64,000 nucleotides of DNA from Rhodocyclaceae bacterium (GTDB lineage: Bacteria > Pseudomonadota > Gammaproteobacteria > Burkholderiales > Rhodocyclaceae): positions 1 to 64,000 of the forward strand of contig JADFDU010000057.1 of NCBI GenBank assembly GCA_018262775.1, in the 5' to 3' direction. Each line of letters opens with the position of its first letter. Positions within the stretch are counted from its first letter, which is position 1. Shown here piece after piece: positions 33,266 to 45,350 of the stretch. A program made the position numbers and the translations under genes. Under the pieces are notes generated by a model that was not told where the DNA came from, ran no database searches, and saw only the letters and a list, made by a program, of their open reading frames with translations.

Positions 33266-35635
33266 ATGCGCATGCCGATTCTCGGATTTGCCCTGGGCGT
33301 GTGGTGGCTGCAGCGCCAGGCCATGTTGCCGCAATGGCCGGTACTCGGCGGACTTTGCGCCGCCGGCCTGGCCTGTGCCGCCCTGGCATGGGCGCTGCGG
33401 CGGCGCTGGCCCGTCTGTACACGCACGGCGTACTTCCTCGGCGCGCTGCTGGCCGGCTTTGCCTGGGCGGCGGCAATGGGGCAGATGCGCCTCGCCGACC
33501 ATCTGCCTGCGCAAAACGAGGGCCGCGACATCCGCGTGAGCGGCGTCGTTGCCAGTCTGCCGCAGGCGTATGAGAACGGCGTGCGCTTCGAGTTCGAGGT
33601 GGAGAGCGCCGAGGCTGCGGTGCCTTCCCGTATTTCGCTGGTCTGGTATAGCGGCAGGCGCGATGAGGTGGATGGTGGCGGCGACGCGGGAGACGACGCG
33701 CGGCATGCGGCGCCTGAACTGCATGCCGGCGAGCGCTGGCAGTTCACCGTGCGGCTCAAACGGCCGCACGGCAATCTCAACCCGCAGGGCTTCGACTACG
33801 AAGCCTGGCTGTTCGAGCGCGGCGTGCGCGCCACCGGCTATGTGCGCATGGCCGAGGACAATCGTCGCCTGGACGCCTTCGTGCCGCGCGCCGGCCTGGC
33901 CGTCGAGCGCCTGCGCGAACACATCCGCGAGCGTTTCTTCCGTTCCCTGCCGGCGCACGATTACGCCGGCGTGCTGGTGGCGCTGGTGGTGGGCGATCAG
34001 CGCGCCATCGACAGCGGCCTGTGGCAGGTGTTTGCGCGTACCGGCATTTCGCACCTCATGTCCATCTCCGGGCTTCACATCACCATGGTCGCCGGACTCG
34101 GCGCCTGGCTGATGTCCTTTTTCTGGCGTCGCCGGCCGGCGCTCATGCTGCGTCTGCCGGCGCAGAAGGCGGCCGCGGCGGCAGGCTGGGCGACGGCCTT
34201 CGGCTATTGCCTGCTGGCGGGCTTCGGTGTGCCGGCGCAGCGCACGCTCTACATGCTGTCGGTCGTGGCGCTCGCCCTGTGGCTTGGGCGGGCGACCGCG
34301 GGCAGTCGCGTGCTGGCGCTGGCCTTGCTCCTGGTGTTGCTGATCGATCCGTGGGCGGTGCTCTCGGCCGGCTTCTGGCTGTCCTTCGGGGCGGTGGCGC
34401 TGCTGTTCTACATAGCGGCGGGGCGCGTGGCGCCGCGCCACTGGCTGGTGGAGTGGGGCAGGGCGCAATGGGCGGTAACGCTCGGCCTGATTCCGGCGCT
34501 GCTGGCGCTGTTCCAGCAGTTCTCGCTGGTCTCGCCGCTGGCCAACGCGGTCGCCATCCCGCTCGTCAGCCTGGTCATCACGCCACTGGCGCTGGTGGCG
34601 GCGCTGCTGCCTTTCGACCTGCCGCTGGTGCTGGCGCACCAGTTGCTCGCCTGGCTGATGGCATTCATCGAATGGCTCGCCGAACTGCCGCTGGCGGTGT
34701 GGCAGCAGCCGGCGCCGCCGGCGTGGGCCGTATTGCTGGGGCTGCTCGGTTGCATCTGGCTGTTGTTGCCGCGCGGTTTTCCCGCGCGCGGCGTCGGCGT
34801 GCTCCTCTTCCTGCCGCTGGTGCTGCTGCCACCGCAACGGCCGGCACCGGGGGAATTGAAACTGACGGTGCTCGACGTCGGCCAGGGACTGGCGGTGCAT
34901 GTGCAGACGGCCGGCCACGACCTGATCTACGACACCGGGCCGCAATTCTCGGCGGACGCCAACAGCGGCAACCGCATTTTGCTGCCCTACCTGCGGGCCC
35001 AGGGCGTGCAGCACCTCGACGGTTTGATCGTGACGCATCAGGACATGGATCATGCGGGCGGTGCGCTGTCGCTGCTCGACGGCCTGCCGGTGGACTGGAC
35101 GGCGAGCTCCATGTCCGCGGATCATCCTTTCAGGCAAGCGCCGGGGCATCGCCCCTGCTTCGATGGCCAGGCCTGGGCGTGGGACGGCGTGCGCTTCGAG
35201 ATGTTGCATCCGGCGCTGGCCGATTACGCGGCGGCGAAGCGCAAGAGCAACGACATGAGCTGCGTGCTCAAGGTGACGTCGGCGCAGGGCAGCGTCCTGC
35301 TCACCGGCGACATTGAAACCGTTTCAGAACAGGCGCTGTCAAAGCGGCATGGCGCACTTCTGCGCGCGGATGTGCTGCTGGCGCCGCACCACGGCAGCCG
35401 TACCTCCTCGTCTGCCGAATTTCTGTCTGCGGTGGGAGCGGGCACGGTGATCTTTCCGGTGGGCTACCGCAACCGCTTCCGCCACCCGAACGCCGTGGTG
35501 TTGCGGCGCTACGAAGCGGCGGGCGCGCGGTTGCTGCGCAGCGACCGCGACGGCGCCGTCACATTGCGCTTCGGCGTACTGCGGGGACTGACTTTGGAAC
35601 GCGAGGAACGCCGGCGCTACTGGCACGGACGCTGA
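33266..35635 (+). CDS. comEC: ComEC/Rec2 DNA-uptake channel protein
   Basis: Inner-membrane channel that takes single-stranded DNA into the cell during natural transformation. The 789-residue protein has N-terminal membrane segments and an OB-type soluble domain (about 80-215). The Competence membrane domain contains ISHLMSISGLHITMVAG, and several further membrane segments run to about residue 525. The C-terminal metallo-beta-lactamase-like domain (about 535-780) carries the HQDMDHAGGA motif and LLTGDIE. Length and order are normal. It suggests natural competence, together with genes outside the window. Confidence 0.95.
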   Translation: MRMPILGFALGVWWLQRQAMLPQWPVLGGLCAAGLACAALAWALRRRWPVCTRTAYFLGALLAGFAWAAAMGQMRLADHLPAQNEGRDIRVSGVVASLPQAYENGVRFEFEVESAEAAVPSRISLVWYSGRRDEVDGGGDAGDDARHAAPELHAGERWQFTVRLKRPHGNLNPQGFDYEAWLFERGVRATGYVRMAEDNRRLDAFVPRAGLAVERLREHIRERFFRSLPAHDYAGVLVALVVGDQRAIDSGLWQVFARTGISHLMSISGLHITMVAGLGAWLMSFFWRRRPALMLRLPAQKAAAAAGWATAFGYCLLAGFGVPAQRTLYMLSVVALALWLGRATAGSRVLALALLLVLLIDPWAVLSAGFWLSFGAVALLFYIAAGRVAPRHWLVEWGRAQWAVTLGLIPALLALFQQFSLVSPLANAVAIPLVSLVITPLALVAALLPFDLPLVLAHQLLAWLMAFIEWLAELPLAVWQQPAPPAWAVLLGLLGCIWLLLPRGFPARGVGVLLFLPLVLLPPQRPAPGELKLTVLDVGQGLAVHVQTAGHDLIYDTGPQFSADANSGNRILLPYLRAQGVQHLDGLIVTHQDMDHAGGALSLLDGLPVDWTASSMSADHPFRQAPGHRPCFDGQAWAWDGVRFEMLHPALADYAAAKRKSNDMSCVLKVTSAQGSVLLTGDIETVSEQALSKRHGALLRADVLLAPHHGSRTSSSAEFLSAVGAGTVIFPVGYRNRFRHPNAVVLRRYEAAGARLLRSDRDGAVTLRFGVLRGLTLEREERRRYWHGR

Positions 35636-35655
35636 GATTGAATGAAAATGCCGCC

Positions 35656-36180
35656 ATGATGAAAAAAATGATTGTGTTCGCCGCCCTGTCGATGACTATG
35701 GTGACTGTGGCAACTGTGGCAACTGTGGCGGTCGCCGCCGAAACCCTGCCGCCCGTCGAAGTCTTCGTGCCCAAGCCCTGCCTCGCCTGCATCGACTGGG
35801 CCGAGCATCTGCGGCAGAACGGCTTCAAGGTGAAAGTGACGGAGAGCGACGATCTGGCGGCGGTGAAGCGCCGCTTCAAGGTGCCGGCCGACGTCGCGTC
35901 GCGCATGACCGCGCGGGTGGCGGGGTATTTCATCGAGGGCCACGTGCCGGCCGAGGACATCAAGCTGCTGCTCAAGGAGAAGCCGAAGGCGCGCGGCCTC
36001 GCCGTGCCGGGACTGCCGATGGGCGCACCGGGCTACGAGGCGACCGGTTCCGATTCAAGCTGCGAGCAAGGCTGCACCATCCTCGATGCCACCAGCGGCG
36101 AGCGCATGCCGCGGCGGGAGTTCTTCAACACCCTGCTGGTGGGGCCGAAGGGCGACACTAGCGTCTGGGCGCGGCACTGA
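35656..36180 (+). CDS. DUF411 family exported metal-binding protein
   Basis: About 174 residues with a signal peptide whose core has a 9-bp DNA repeat (TVATVATVA). The mature part shows VEVFVPKPCLACIDWAEHL with the C-x2-C pair of the DUF411 family, linked to copper or other metal handling. A conserved EGHVPAEDIKLLL block follows, and then GLAVPGLPMGAPGYE. The ATG at 35656 is preferred to an upstream TTG. The C-terminal 35 residues, with two Cys, are longer than in the core family. Confidence 0.8.
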   Translation: MMKKMIVFAALSMTMVTVATVATVAVAAETLPPVEVFVPKPCLACIDWAEHLRQNGFKVKVTESDDLAAVKRRFKVPADVASRMTARVAGYFIEGHVPAEDIKLLLKEKPKARGLAVPGLPMGAPGYEATGSDSSCEQGCTILDATSGERMPRREFFNTLLVGPKGDTSVWARH

Positions 36181-36181
36181 G

Positions 36182-36260
36182 ATGAACGGCCCCACGCTCA
36201 CTGCGTTCGCTGCCCCCGAGGGGCGCTCAGCGCCCTTCGGGCGGCCGGGCGGGCGCTGAG
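36182..36260. repeat. 79-bp dispersed repeat, copy 1
   Basis: From ATGAACGGCCCCACGCTCAC to GGCGGGCGCTGAG. It differs from the copy at 52122-52200 at only two of 79 positions. It contains hairpin segments GCCCCCGAGGGGC and GCGCCCTTCGGGCGGC. Here it lies after the DUF411 gene. Confidence 0.85.
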
Positions 36261-36267
36261 TCCAGCA

Positions 36268-36306
36268 TAACCCCTCTCTCCACCGGGGAGAGGGCGGGGT
36301 GAGGGG
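36268..36306. repeat. CCCTCTCC/GGAGAGGG-type repeat
   Basis: CCCCTCTCTCC-ACC-GGGGAGAGGG with a GGGGTGAGGGGG tail, a hairpin between convergent genes. Related copies are at 37618-37667 and 42646-42689. It may act as a terminator, but no T run is seen. Confidence 0.6.
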
Positions 36307-36307
36307 G

Positions 36308-37597
36308 CTATTTATAAGCCAGCATCTCCCCGAACATCCCCTTCGCCCACGCGATATCCTCGCCGCGCGGGTTGGGGTCATGGTGCTGCTGGGTGGTCTG
36401 CGCGATGACGCCGTCGCCGCGGACGCGGTAGTGCGTGTCGATGCGCGTCAGTTCCGCCGGTTCGAGCCGGCTGTAGATGAAGCAGCTGCTATCCGGCAGC
36501 AGCGGCTCCGCTATCTTGCCCTGCGCGCGCGCGGCGATTTCGTGCGCGGCGATGGCGCCGAGGCGGCTCGCCAGACGACCGCTCTTCGGGTAATGGCCGA
36601 ACAGCAGTGAAGCGCGGTCGATCAGGTCGCCGACGAGGAACACCCGCTCGTCTTCCAGCGCATGCAGATGAAGAGGATCCTGCGCGGCCCAGCCTGTGGG
36701 CTTGCCCTCGGCGTCGCGGCCGATCAGCCCGGCTTGCCAGGCGAGGTCGCCGGCCTGTTGCGGCGGCATGAGGATGGCGTCGTCGAAGCGCAGATCATCG
36801 AACTCGGTGGCGATGGTTTTGCCGAAGGGGTCGAGTGCCTTCACCTTCGCCTGCGAGTAATGCGTGATCTGATCCTTGTAGTCGTCCTCGAAGGCCTCGG
36901 CAAAGCGCGGCGAGAGGGTGCCCGGGTCGAGCACGTGCAGGCGCGCGCGTAGGCCGCGGCGCTTGATCATGCGGCCGATCACCAGGGCGCGCTCGTAGGG
37001 CGCCGGCTGGCAGCGGTAGGGCGGCGGCGGAAGGGTCATGACCAGGTCGCCGCCCCTGAAGGCGTCCAGTTTTGCCTTCAACGCCGCGAATTCCGCGCCC
37101 GGGGTCCAGGCGCAGAAAAAGCGTTCGCGCACATGAGCGATGGCGCGCGCGTCGTCGCCGAGCCAAGCGCCGTAGTCGTGGCGGATGCCTGTCGCCAGCA
37201 CCAGCCAGTCGTAATCCACCGAGCCGCCCGCGGTGTGGATGCGGCGGCGCGCGCGGTCGATGGCGCTGACCTCTGCCCGGATGAAGGTATAGCCGAAGGC
37301 CTTCGCCGCGGCGGCGAAATCGTGCGTGAGCAACGCAGCGTCGATGCGTCCGTCCAGCCACTGATTGGACAGCGGCATGGAGAAGAAGGCGGCGTTCCGC
37401 TCGATCAGCACGACTTCCAGTTCCGGCGCCAGCTCGCGCAGGCGGCGCGCAGCCGACAGCCCGCCCCAGCCGCCGCCGACGACGACGACGCGGCGGCCCT
37501 TCGTCGCCGGCAGAAGTGCAGGCGCCTGCTGCGCGAACAGGGGCGCGGCAAAAGCGGCGAGCGAAGCGGCGAGAAAACGGCGGCGAGGAAACGTCAT
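36308..37597 (-). CDS. FCSD-like FAD-dependent oxidoreductase, Tat-exported
   Basis: A 429-residue flavoprotein related to flavocytochrome c sulfide dehydrogenase and sulfide:quinone oxidoreductase. The start at 37597 gives a twin-arginine-type signal (PRRRFLAASLAAFAAP). The mature protein begins with the FAD-binding VVVVGGGWGGLSAARRL, has a PPPPYRCQPAPYERA block with a Cys typical of this group, and a C-terminal FCSD-type flavin domain. No cytochrome c partner gene is adjacent, so the electron acceptor is unknown. Upstream frame extension runs through a repeat and is not translated. Confidence 0.8.
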   Translation of the reverse strand: MTFPRRRFLAASLAAFAAPLFAQQAPALLPATKGRRVVVVGGGWGGLSAARRLRELAPELEVVLIERNAAFFSMPLSNQWLDGRIDAALLTHDFAAAAKAFGYTFIRAEVSAIDRARRRIHTAGGSVDYDWLVLATGIRHDYGAWLGDDARAIAHVRERFFCAWTPGAEFAALKAKLDAFRGGDLVMTLPPPPYRCQPAPYERALVIGRMIKRRGLRARLHVLDPGTLSPRFAEAFEDDYKDQITHYSQAKVKALDPFGKTIATEFDDLRFDDAILMPPQQAGDLAWQAGLIGRDAEGKPTGWAAQDPLHLHALEDERVFLVGDLIDRASLLFGHYPKSGRLASRLGAIAAHEIAARAQGKIAEPLLPDSSCFIYSRLEPAELTRIDTHYRVRGDGVIAQTTQQHHDPNPRGEDIAWAKGMFGEMLAYK

Positions 37598-37617
37598 GCG
37601 CTCAAGTGTAGCCGAGA

Positions 37618-37667
37618 ATCTCCCCTCTCCCGCTAGCGGGAGAGGGGCCGGGGGAGAGGGCGGGCGT
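37618..37667. repeat. CCCTCTCC/GGAGAGGG-type repeat
   Basis: CCCCTCTCCCGC-TA-GCGGGAGAGGGG followed by CCGGGGGAGAGGG. It sits between divergent genes, upstream of both start codons. Same family as 36268-36306 and 42646-42689. Confidence 0.6.
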
Positions 37668-37698
37668 CTGCTAAACTTTGCAGTCAAAGGAGAAGTTT

Positions 37699-38556
37699 AT
37701 GAATGCAATGCGCCACCACACCGTGCAATGCCTCAGCCCCGGCGGACTGCACCGCATGGCCTACGTCGAGTGGGGCGAGGCGCAGAACCCGCGCGTGCTG
37801 GTCTGCGTGCACGGCCTCACGCGCAACGCGCGCGACTTCGACTTCCTCGCGAAATCCCTGTCGCAGCACTACCGCGTCGTCTGCCCCGACGTGGTCGGCC
37901 GCGGCCGCAGCAACTGGCTGCGCATCAAGGACAATTACCAGGTGCCGCAGTACGTCGCCGACATGGTGACGCTGATTGCCCGTCTCGGCGTGGATGAAGT
38001 GCACTGGGTCGGCACCTCGATGGGCGGCCTCATCGGCATGGCGCTTGCTGCGCAGGAAGACACCCCCATCACCCGCCTTGTGCTCAACGACGTCGGCCCG
38101 GTCATCGCGGCGGCGGCCGTCAAGCGCATCGGCGAATACGTCGGCCTGATGCCGGAGTTCGCCAGCTTCAAGGATGCCGAGCAGTACATTCGCCTCGTCA
38201 GCGCGCCCTTCGGCAAGCTCAGCGACGCGCAATGGAAGCACCTCACCGAGCATGTCACGCGGCAGAAGGCCGACGGCGGCTACGAACTGGTCTACGACCC
38301 TGGCATCGCCGAGCCCTTCCACAAGGCGCTGGACGGCGAGGACGTCAGCCTGTGGCCACTCTACGACGCCATCCGCTGCCCGACGCAGGTATTGCGCGGC
38401 GCCGAATCCGATCTCCTCTCGCACGAGACCTGTCTGGAGATGGGCGCACGCGGCCCGAAAGCACTGATCGCCGAGATCCCCGGCGTGGGTCATGCGCCGA
38501 TGTTCCTTGACGAAGCGCAGGTGGCGGTGGTGCGGGAGTTCCTCCTCGCCCAATGA
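37699..38556 (+). CDS. Alpha/beta hydrolase
   Basis: A 285-residue hydrolase. The ATG at 37699 follows AAAGGAGAAG. An oxyanion-hole type VHGLTRNARDFD occurs near residue 38, and the nucleophile Ser is in VGTSMGGLIGMAL. An acid around SLWPLYDAIRCPTQVLRGAESDLL and the catalytic His in GVGHAPMF near the end complete the triad. Substrate is unknown. The stop overlaps the next gene's ATG (ATGA), suggesting a two-gene operon with the quinone oxidoreductase-like gene. Confidence 0.85.
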   Translation: MNAMRHHTVQCLSPGGLHRMAYVEWGEAQNPRVLVCVHGLTRNARDFDFLAKSLSQHYRVVCPDVVGRGRSNWLRIKDNYQVPQYVADMVTLIARLGVDEVHWVGTSMGGLIGMALAAQEDTPITRLVLNDVGPVIAAAAVKRIGEYVGLMPEFASFKDAEQYIRLVSAPFGKLSDAQWKHLTEHVTRQKADGGYELVYDPGIAEPFHKALDGEDVSLWPLYDAIRCPTQVLRGAESDLLSHETCLEMGARGPKALIAEIPGVGHAPMFLDEAQVAVVREFLLAQ

Positions 38557-39563
38557 AAGCCGCGTTCATCCGCCGCTACGGCGGCAACGATGTCGTCGAG
38601 CTGGGTGAACTGCCGGCGCCGCAGGCAGGACCGGGTGAACTGCTGGTGGAGGTGCATGCCGCCAGCGTGAACCCGGTCGATTTCAAGATCCGCGGCGGCA
38701 TGCTGAAAATGATTATTCCATTCGGCTTCCCGCTCATTCTCGGCAACGATTTCTCCGGTGTGGTGAAGGCGGTCGGCGCCGGCGTGACGCGCTTCAAGCC
38801 GGGCGACGCGGTGTTCGCGCGCATGGACAAGCAGCGCATCGGCGCCTTTGCCGAGTTCGCCCGGGTGGCCGAAGCGGATGCCGCTCTGAAGCCGGTGAAC
38901 CTCTCCCACATCGAGGCCGCCGCCGTACCGTTGGCGGGCCTGACGGCCTGGCAGGCGCTGTTCGAAATCAGCGGTTTGAAAGCCGGGCAGAAAGTACTCA
39001 TCCACGGCGGCTCGGGTGGCGTCGGCAGCTTTGCCATCCAGTTTGCCCACCACGCCGGGGCGACCGTCGCCACCACCGTCGGCGCGCGCAATAGGGAACT
39101 GGCGCGCAGCCTCTGCGCCGACACCGTCATCGATTACAAAGCGCAGCGCTTCGAGGACCTCGTCAGCGACTGCGACATGGTGTTCGACACGCAGGCGGGC
39201 GATATCCAGTACCGTTCCTTCGCCGTGCTCAAGCGCGGCGGCGTGCTGGTGAGCATCGCCGGCAAGCCGGACGGCCGTCTGGCGCGCGAGTGGGGGCTAA
39301 ACCCGCTCCTCGGCCTGCTGCTGGATTTCCTCAGCCGCAAGACCCTGCGCCTGGCGAAGCGCCACGGCGTGCGCTACGAATACCTCTTCATGCACCCGAG
39401 CGGCGAGCAGTTGGAACAGATCGGCCGCCTGCTTACGGTGGGCAGCGTCAAGCCGATCATCGACAAGGTGTTCCCGCTGGCGCAGGTGCGCGAGGCACTG
39501 GCCTACAGCGAAGCCGGCCACGCCGCCGGCAAGGTGGTGGTGGAGGTCAAGCCCGCCGGCTGA
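38553..39563 (+). CDS. Zinc-independent MDR oxidoreductase (NADPH:quinone reductase-like)
   Basis: A 336-residue medium-chain dehydrogenase/reductase. The N-terminal GroES-like domain has VNPVDFKIRGG and GNDFSGVVKAVG. The Rossmann domain starts with VLIHGGSGGVGSFAIQFA. The zinc-ligating residues of alcohol dehydrogenases are absent, as in quinone oxidoreductases and crotonyl-CoA-type relatives. NADPH preference and substrate are not decided by sequence. It is the last gene before the repeat-rich region. Confidence 0.85.
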   Translation: MKAAFIRRYGGNDVVELGELPAPQAGPGELLVEVHAASVNPVDFKIRGGMLKMIIPFGFPLILGNDFSGVVKAVGAGVTRFKPGDAVFARMDKQRIGAFAEFARVAEADAALKPVNLSHIEAAAVPLAGLTAWQALFEISGLKAGQKVLIHGGSGGVGSFAIQFAHHAGATVATTVGARNRELARSLCADTVIDYKAQRFEDLVSDCDMVFDTQAGDIQYRSFAVLKRGGVLVSIAGKPDGRLAREWGLNPLLGLLLDFLSRKTLRLAKRHGVRYEYLFMHPSGEQLEQIGRLLTVGSVKPIIDKVFPLAQVREALAYSEAGHAAGKVVVEVKPAG

Positions 39564-39578
39564 ACCTGCACGTGCAGT

Positions 39579-39642
39579 GAATTCCTTGCCGTATTGCGGG
39601 GACTGACTTCTGTGGGAGTGGCAGTGCGGCCGCAAGGAATTC
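39579..39642. repeat. 11-bp inverted repeat after the quinone reductase gene
   Basis: GAATTCCTTGC at 39579-39589 is the reverse complement of GCAAGGAATTC at 39632-39642, enclosing 42 bases with GGGGACTGACTTC. It is directly joined to the CGTCATTCCCGCG repeat, so the two may form a composite element. Confidence 0.5.
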
Positions 39643-39720
39643 GTCATTCCCGCGAAAGCGGGAATCCAAGGACTTTCAATGAAACTGGATCCCCGCTTGC
39701 GCGGGGATGACGGGAGACGG
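39640..39720. repeat. REP-like pair CGTCATTCCCGCGAAAGCGGG
   Basis: The motif and its inverted partner (GGATCCCCGCTTGCGCGGGG, ATGACG) form an imperfect palindrome of about 75 bases. Related copies are at 54829-54905 and 58160-58240. Such elements are widespread in proteobacterial intergenic DNA. Confidence 0.7.
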
Positions 39721-39801
39721 GGATGACGGGGGACAGGGATGACGGGGGACAGGGATGACGGGGGACAGGGATGACGGGGGACAGGGATGACGGGGGACAG
39801 G
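39706..39801. repeat. Tandem array of six 16-bp units
   Basis: GATGACGGGGGACAGG is repeated at 39722, 39738, 39754, 39770 and 39786 with perfect identity. A variant first unit, GATGACGGGAGACGGG, is at 39706. The first unit grows directly out of the REP-like element's GGGATGACGGG end, so the array seems to be a slippage expansion of it. There are no spacers, so it is not a CRISPR. Confidence 0.85.
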
Positions 39802-39851
39802 GATTGGTCGTTCCCCCTTCACCCTTGGACAAGCTCAGGGCGAACGGTAGT

Positions 39852-41069
39852 TCAGTACGTCTCGACGTGATACCGGCTCTTTTCCCGTAGCTGCGGCAGC
39901 AGCGTGTCCCAGTCGCCGCCGTGCTGGCGGCAGACGTCGCGGAAAGCCTCATCGACGCCTTTTTCCATGCCCTTCAGGCCGCACAGGTAGATGTAGCAGT
40001 TCTCGTCGTTGAGCTGGCGCCAGACGTCGTCGTGGCGCTCGCGGATGCGGTCCTGCACGTACTGCTTGGGCTGGCCGGGCACGCGCGACAAGGCGAAGTT
40101 GATGTCGATGAATGTCTTCGGCAGCTTCATGAGCGGGCCGAAGTAGGGTAGCTCGTCCTGCGCGCGGGCGCCGAAGAACAGCATCAGTTCGCCGCCTTCG
40201 TTCAACGCCATGCGCCGGCGCCGCCGCTCGGTCATGGCGCGCATCGGTGCGGAGCCGGTGCCGGTGCAGATCATCATGAGCGAACTGCCCGCATGGTTGG
40301 GCATGAGGAAAGCGGCGCCGAAGGGGCCGATCACCTGGACCTTGTCGCCCTTCTTCAGGTCGCACAGATAGTTGGAGGCGACGCCCTTGACCGCTTTGCC
40401 CTCATGGTCGGCGGTGACGCGTTTCACCGTGATGGCGCAGTTGTGATAGCCGGGGCGCTCGCCGTCGCGCGGGCTGGCGACCGAGTACAGGCGCACATGG
40501 TGCGGCCGGCCCTGTTCGTCGGTGCCGGGCGGGATGACGCCGATGTTCTGGCCTTCGAGCAGGGGGAAATGCACGCCGCCGAAATCGAGGACGATGTGAC
40601 GGATGTCGGCGCTGGCGTCATTGCCGGTGAGGCGGAAGTTGCCGGCGACGGTGGCGCTGATCGGATTCTTTTCGTTGTAGAGATTGACGACGGGCTTCTC
40701 CGCCGACCATGGCGCGGCGACCGGGCCGCCCTGGCCGGCGGTGGCTTCGCGGGTGAGGCGCGCCACGTCATCCGGCTCGGCTGAAGTTGTTGCCACAGAC
40801 TGCGCGTCGGGCGCCGGCAACTCGTCCCAGGAATACTGTTCCTCCAGCGTGTAAGGCTTGCCCGGCGCGATCGGGAACCAGTTGTCGATGGCGCCGGTGG
40901 GGCAGGGCGGCACGCAGGCGCGGCAACCCTCACAGATTTCCACCATCACGACATAGTTGCGCGAATCGTGCGCGATGGCGTTGACCGGGCAGGTCTCCTC
41001 GCAAGTGTTGCAGCGAATGCAGATGCCCGGATCGATGAGGTGCTGCTTGCTGGGACCGGCGGTACTCAT
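39852..41069 (-). CDS. boxA: Benzoyl-CoA 2,3-epoxidase reductase subunit BoxA
   Basis: Supplies electrons from NADPH to BoxB. The N-terminus carries two [4Fe-4S] motifs, C17-x2-C20-x2-C23-x3-C27 and C46-x2-C49-x2-C52-x3-C56. A linker of about 90 residues follows. The ferredoxin-NADP reductase-like part has the FAD-binding [13 protein letters not shown] and NADP-binding [14 protein letters not shown], and ends VETY. Length of 405 is normal. It is the last gene of the minus-strand box operon, 129 bases after boxB, with a large hairpin between them. Confidence 0.95.
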   Translation of the reverse strand: MSTAGPSKQHLIDPGICIRCNTCEETCPVNAIAHDSRNYVVMVEICEGCRACVPPCPTGAIDNWFPIAPGKPYTLEEQYSWDELPAPDAQSVATTSAEPDDVARLTREATAGQGGPVAAPWSAEKPVVNLYNEKNPISATVAGNFRLTGNDASADIRHIVLDFGGVHFPLLEGQNIGVIPPGTDEQGRPHHVRLYSVASPRDGERPGYHNCAITVKRVTADHEGKAVKGVASNYLCDLKKGDKVQVIGPFGAAFLMPNHAGSSLMMICTGTGSAPMRAMTERRRRRMALNEGGELMLFFGARAQDELPYFGPLMKLPKTFIDINFALSRVPGQPKQYVQDRIRERHDDVWRQLNDENCYIYLCGLKGMEKGVDEAFRDVCRQHGGDWDTLLPQLREKSRYHVETY

Positions 41070-41095
41070 TGAAATCTCCAGAGCTTAAAGGCATT

Positions 41096-41177
41096 AACCA
41101 CGGAGGACACGGAGAGTACAGAGAAAGGCGAACACAAAATTGTGTACTTCTCCGTGCTCTCCATGTCCTCCGTGGTT
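41096..41177. repeat. 82-nt hairpin between boxB and boxA
   Basis: The arms AACCACGGAGGACACGGAGA and TCTCC..GTCCTCCGTGGTT pair with three mismatches in about 30, and the centre is the palindrome ACACAA-AA-TTGTGT. ACCACGGAGGACACGGAGAG-type sequences are a common dispersed element. Here it lies inside an operon and could set the BoxB to BoxA ratio through mRNA processing. Confidence 0.75.
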
Positions 41178-41198
41178 CAAAGCTTTTACTTGCGTGAC

Positions 41199-42623
<1,425 letters not shown>

Positions 42624-42645
42624 TGTTGTGTCTCCAGTGGGCTAT

Positions 42646-42689
42646 TTGTAGCCCTCTCCTTCATCGGGGGAGAGGGTTGGGAGAGGGGG
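42646..42689. repeat. CCCTCTCC/GGAGAGGG-type repeat between boxC and boxB
   Basis: CCCTCTCC-TTCATC-GGGGGAGAGGG followed by TTGGGAGAGGGGG. Third copy of the family at 36268-36306 and 37618-37667; it ends at the boxC stop codon. Confidence 0.6.
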
Positions 42690-44339
<1,650 letters not shown>

Positions 44340-44402
44340 CTAATGGCCTCCGCCGGTTACCGCCCCGCCGGCACTAGATGAATTAAAGTGCAGACAGAAG
44401 CT

Positions 44403-45350
44403 TTATGTCGAAATATTGTACATATTCTGCAACTCTTCTTGACTTGCGTCAACTGTTTTATTTGAGGTGTCAATGACGGCGTCGGCCAGGCCATACAGGT
44501 CGTTGCGATCTGCGAGGATGCGGCGTAGGTCGGCCATGGCCTCTTCGCGACCGGTAATGGGGCGCATGTCACCCTGGGCGATGACGCGCTGCATGTGTTC
44601 TTCGGCGCTGGCCTTGATCCACACCGTATAGCAGGCCGAGCGCAGCAGCTCGTAAGTGGGAGCTTCGGTGACGAGGCCGCCGCCGGCGGCGATCACTACC
44701 TGTTCGTGATGCTCGATGATGCGCTCTAGGCAGCGCTTTTCGAAGCGCCGATAGGCCTGCTGGCCATAAAGGGAAAAAATCTCAGAGGACGGAATGCCGG
44801 ATTCGCGCTCGATTTCGTCATCGAGTTCGACGAAGGGCACGCCGTGGCGAGCGGCCAGGCGGCGACCGAGAGTAGACTTGCCGGCGCCGCGCAAACCGAT
44901 GAGGGCGATGCGGTTGCGGCGCGATTGCGGATCCGGTTCGCCGAAGGCGCTGGAGAGGATGGCCTTGGCCTGCAGCAGTTTTTTCGGCGAGAACTTTTCG
45001 AGGTATTGAATCAGCAGGGTCAGTTCGATGGGGTGACCGTCGCGTTCGCTGAGCAGTTCCGTCAGGGGACAATCCAGCGCCGCCGACACCTGACGCAGGA
45101 GGAGAATGGAGATGTTCCCCTGGCCGCTTTCCAGTTGGGCGAGATAGCGTTCCGACACGCTTGACTTTGCGGCCAGCGCCTTGCGGGAAAGGCCCAGACG
45201 CGTGCGGGCATCCCGCACACGGGCGCCGAGTTGCAGCAGATAGGCTTGCTCGTCCTGCGACGATTCGGTGAGCATCTTGGAGGATTCGGCCATCATTGCG
45301 TTTCCCCTTGCTATATTGTGCGCTGACGCTGTCTGCATATTAGCATGCAA
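44403..45350 (-). CDS. boxR: Benzoyl-CoA-responsive regulator BoxR (XRE + shikimate-kinase-like)
   Basis: Transcriptional repressor of the box genes. It has an N-terminal XRE helix-turn-helix (about residues 40-95, VRDARTRLGLSRKALAAKSSVSERYLAQLESG) and a shikimate-kinase-like domain with P-loop GLRGAGKST near residue 152, which in BoxR/BzdR binds benzoyl-CoA as inducer. The exact start is uncertain, as in-frame ATGs occur at residues 1, 5, 19, 20 and 26. Its product probably binds TGCA-rich sites in the upstream region. The gene is co-directional with boxC-boxB-boxA, so the repressor may control its own transcription. Confidence 0.93.
   Translation of the reverse strand: MHANMQTASAHNIARGNAMMAESSKMLTESSQDEQAYLLQLGARVRDARTRLGLSRKALAAKSSVSERYLAQLESGQGNISILLLRQVSAALDCPLTELLSERDGHPIELTLLIQYLEKFSPKKLLQAKAILSSAFGEPDPQSRRNRIALIGLRGAGKSTLGRRLAARHGVPFVELDDEIERESGIPSSEIFSLYGQQAYRRFEKRCLERIIEHHEQVVIAAGGGLVTEAPTYELLRSACYTVWIKASAEEHMQRVIAQGDMRPITGREEAMADLRRILADRNDLYGLADAVIDTSNKTVDASQEELQNMYNIST

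Noticed and set aside
33191-35209. Minus-strand extension of the DUF2062 frame to 853 codons
   Set aside because: Only the last 180 codons match DUF2062; the rest is antisense to comEC and Gln/Arg/His-rich.
39706-39801. Tandem 16-bp array as a CRISPR
   Set aside because: Units are adjacent with no spacers and no cas genes are present.
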